Shown piece by piece: positions 7,169 through 7,777 of a DNA stretch of 7,777 bases (positions are counted from its first letter, which is position 1; every line of letters begins with the position of its first letter). The notes beneath the pieces were generated by a model, which was given only the letters and a program-made list of their open reading frames with translations, was not told the DNA's origin and did no database searches. A program made the translations under genes and the position numbers. Location of the stretch: contig DDBK01000183.1 in the NCBI GenBank assembly GCA_002333095.1, positions 1-7,777 on the forward strand. Reading direction: 5' to 3'. This DNA is from Cellvibrionales bacterium UBA2034 (GTDB lineage Bacteria; Pseudomonadota; Gammaproteobacteria; Pseudomonadales; UBA7239).

Positions 7169-7777
7169 TCGACCTCTGTTGGCAAATCGATTGCATCGTT
7201 ATAGCCTGGAATGTTTACCGCATGCTTGCTGAGGGAAATTTCCTCACACGCAATGACATTGTGGTCGAACAAGTAAATGGGTTTTGCTGTACCACGCACA
7301 GCGCTCTGGTCATATTGGTGCGCACACCCGGATACAGATTCATTGATCTTGCCCCATGCTGCCAGGGATTTCGAGCCGTGTTTTTTATGCAGCATCCTTG
7401 CCACCACATGCGGCGCAAGAATGGTAGCTGTGGCGTTATTACCGCCAAAACCCTTGGCATTGATCACTGCTATATCCATCCCTTCACGGCCCACTTCCAG
7501 ATCGCGATTGTCTATATGCAAGTGTGACCGATGCACATCATCCGCAGGTTTATCGATAGTCTTTATGCCCGGAATTAAACCGTATTGCCAGACACCCAGC
7601 GATGCTGTGATCTGGTCGCCCGCTGCGCTGCCAATAGAATGGCCGACATACGCTTTCATTGCCGCCACTGGCCATTTTTCCATGCCAAATGCTTTTGCCG
7701 CTTCATTGAGAATATGCGATTCCGTCACACGGTTTTGTGGTGTGCTGGAACCGTGCGCTTGCACAAAACTGCGACGC
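7150..7777 (-). CDS. Beta-ketoacyl-ACP synthase, FabY-like, C-terminal part (5' end beyond window)
   Basis: C-terminal part of a condensing enzyme that joins malonyl-ACP to an acyl chain in fatty acid synthesis. The frame is open to the right edge, reading RRSF before VQAHGSSTPQNR, so the GTG at 7764 is internal. Counting that Val as residue 1, His4 of HGSSTPQNR and His42 in KAYVGHSIGSAAG (Lys37) are the two catalytic histidines of KAS I/II enzymes. NAKGFGGNNATATILAPH (102-119) is the glycine-rich closing segment. The nucleophile Cys is outside the window. About 85 residues follow LAPH, with VVARMLHKKHG, YDQSAV and a final DYPDMV. FabF and FabB stop soon after this point, whereas the longer FabY type (P. 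aeruginosa PA5174) has a comparable tail; assignment to FabY is from memory of that sequence. The stop TGA is at 7150-7152, inside the 3' end of the convergent hydrolase gene. Confidence 0.92.
   Translation of the reverse strand, partial: RRSFVQAHGSSTPQNRVTESHILNEAAKAFGMEKWPVAAMKAYVGHSIGSAAGDQITASLGVWQYGLIPGIKTIDKPADDVHRSHLHIDNRDLEVGREGMDIAVINAKGFGGNNATATILAPHVVARMLHKKHGSKSLAAWGKINESVSGCAHQYDQSAVRGTAKPIYLFDHNVIACEEISLSKHAVNIPGYNDAIDLPTEVDYPDMV

Noticed and set aside
7222..7527. Plus-strand open frame of 101 codons opposite the ketoacyl synthase
   Set aside because: It is antisense to the strongly supported condensing-enzyme motifs, and its translation has no recognisable family.

Overview
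The window is a compact chromosomal stretch from a Gram-negative bacterium, most likely a beta- or gammaproteobacterium. The grounds are a bacterial-type ETF:ubiquinone oxidoreductase, a TrmA close to the E. coli enzyme, a TrpD2/YbiB-family protein, a FabY-like ketoacyl synthase, and moderate GC content. The species cannot be fixed by eye. Almost every base is coding: there is no intergenic stretch over 30 bases, and I see no RNA gene, insertion sequence, CRISPR array or phage signature.

Layout: six genes run left to right with gaps or overlaps of only a few bases. (1) The C-terminal ~80% of ETF-QO, cut by the left edge, ends at 1334. (2) An MgtC/SapB-DUF4010 integral membrane protein follows 6 bases later. 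(3) A TrpD2/YbiB-like glycosyltransferase-fold protein begins at 2676. (4) A metallo-beta-lactamase/beta-CASP RNA-processing nuclease begins at 3686, or at 3665 through a TAATG junction. (5) trmA, the tRNA m5U54 methyltransferase, begins at 5154. (6) An HSL-family alpha/beta hydrolase begins at 6239 through an ATGA junction with trmA. A seventh gene, a partial FabY-like beta-ketoacyl-ACP synthase, comes in from the right edge on the minus strand. Its 3' end overlaps the hydrolase's 3' end by 19 bases.

Functionally, genes 3 to 5 form an RNA/nucleic-acid-themed core: a putative nucleic-acid-binding protein, an RNA nuclease and a tRNA modification enzyme. They are flanked by membrane, electron-transfer and lipid-type metabolic genes. 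The close packing suggests co-transcription of at least genes 3 to 6. No convincing promoter or intrinsic terminator is visible. All genes look intact, with their catalytic motifs. I found no clearly new system; the most interesting points are the RNA-themed cluster, the TrpD2 protein without its PRPP motif, and the terminator-free convergent overlap.
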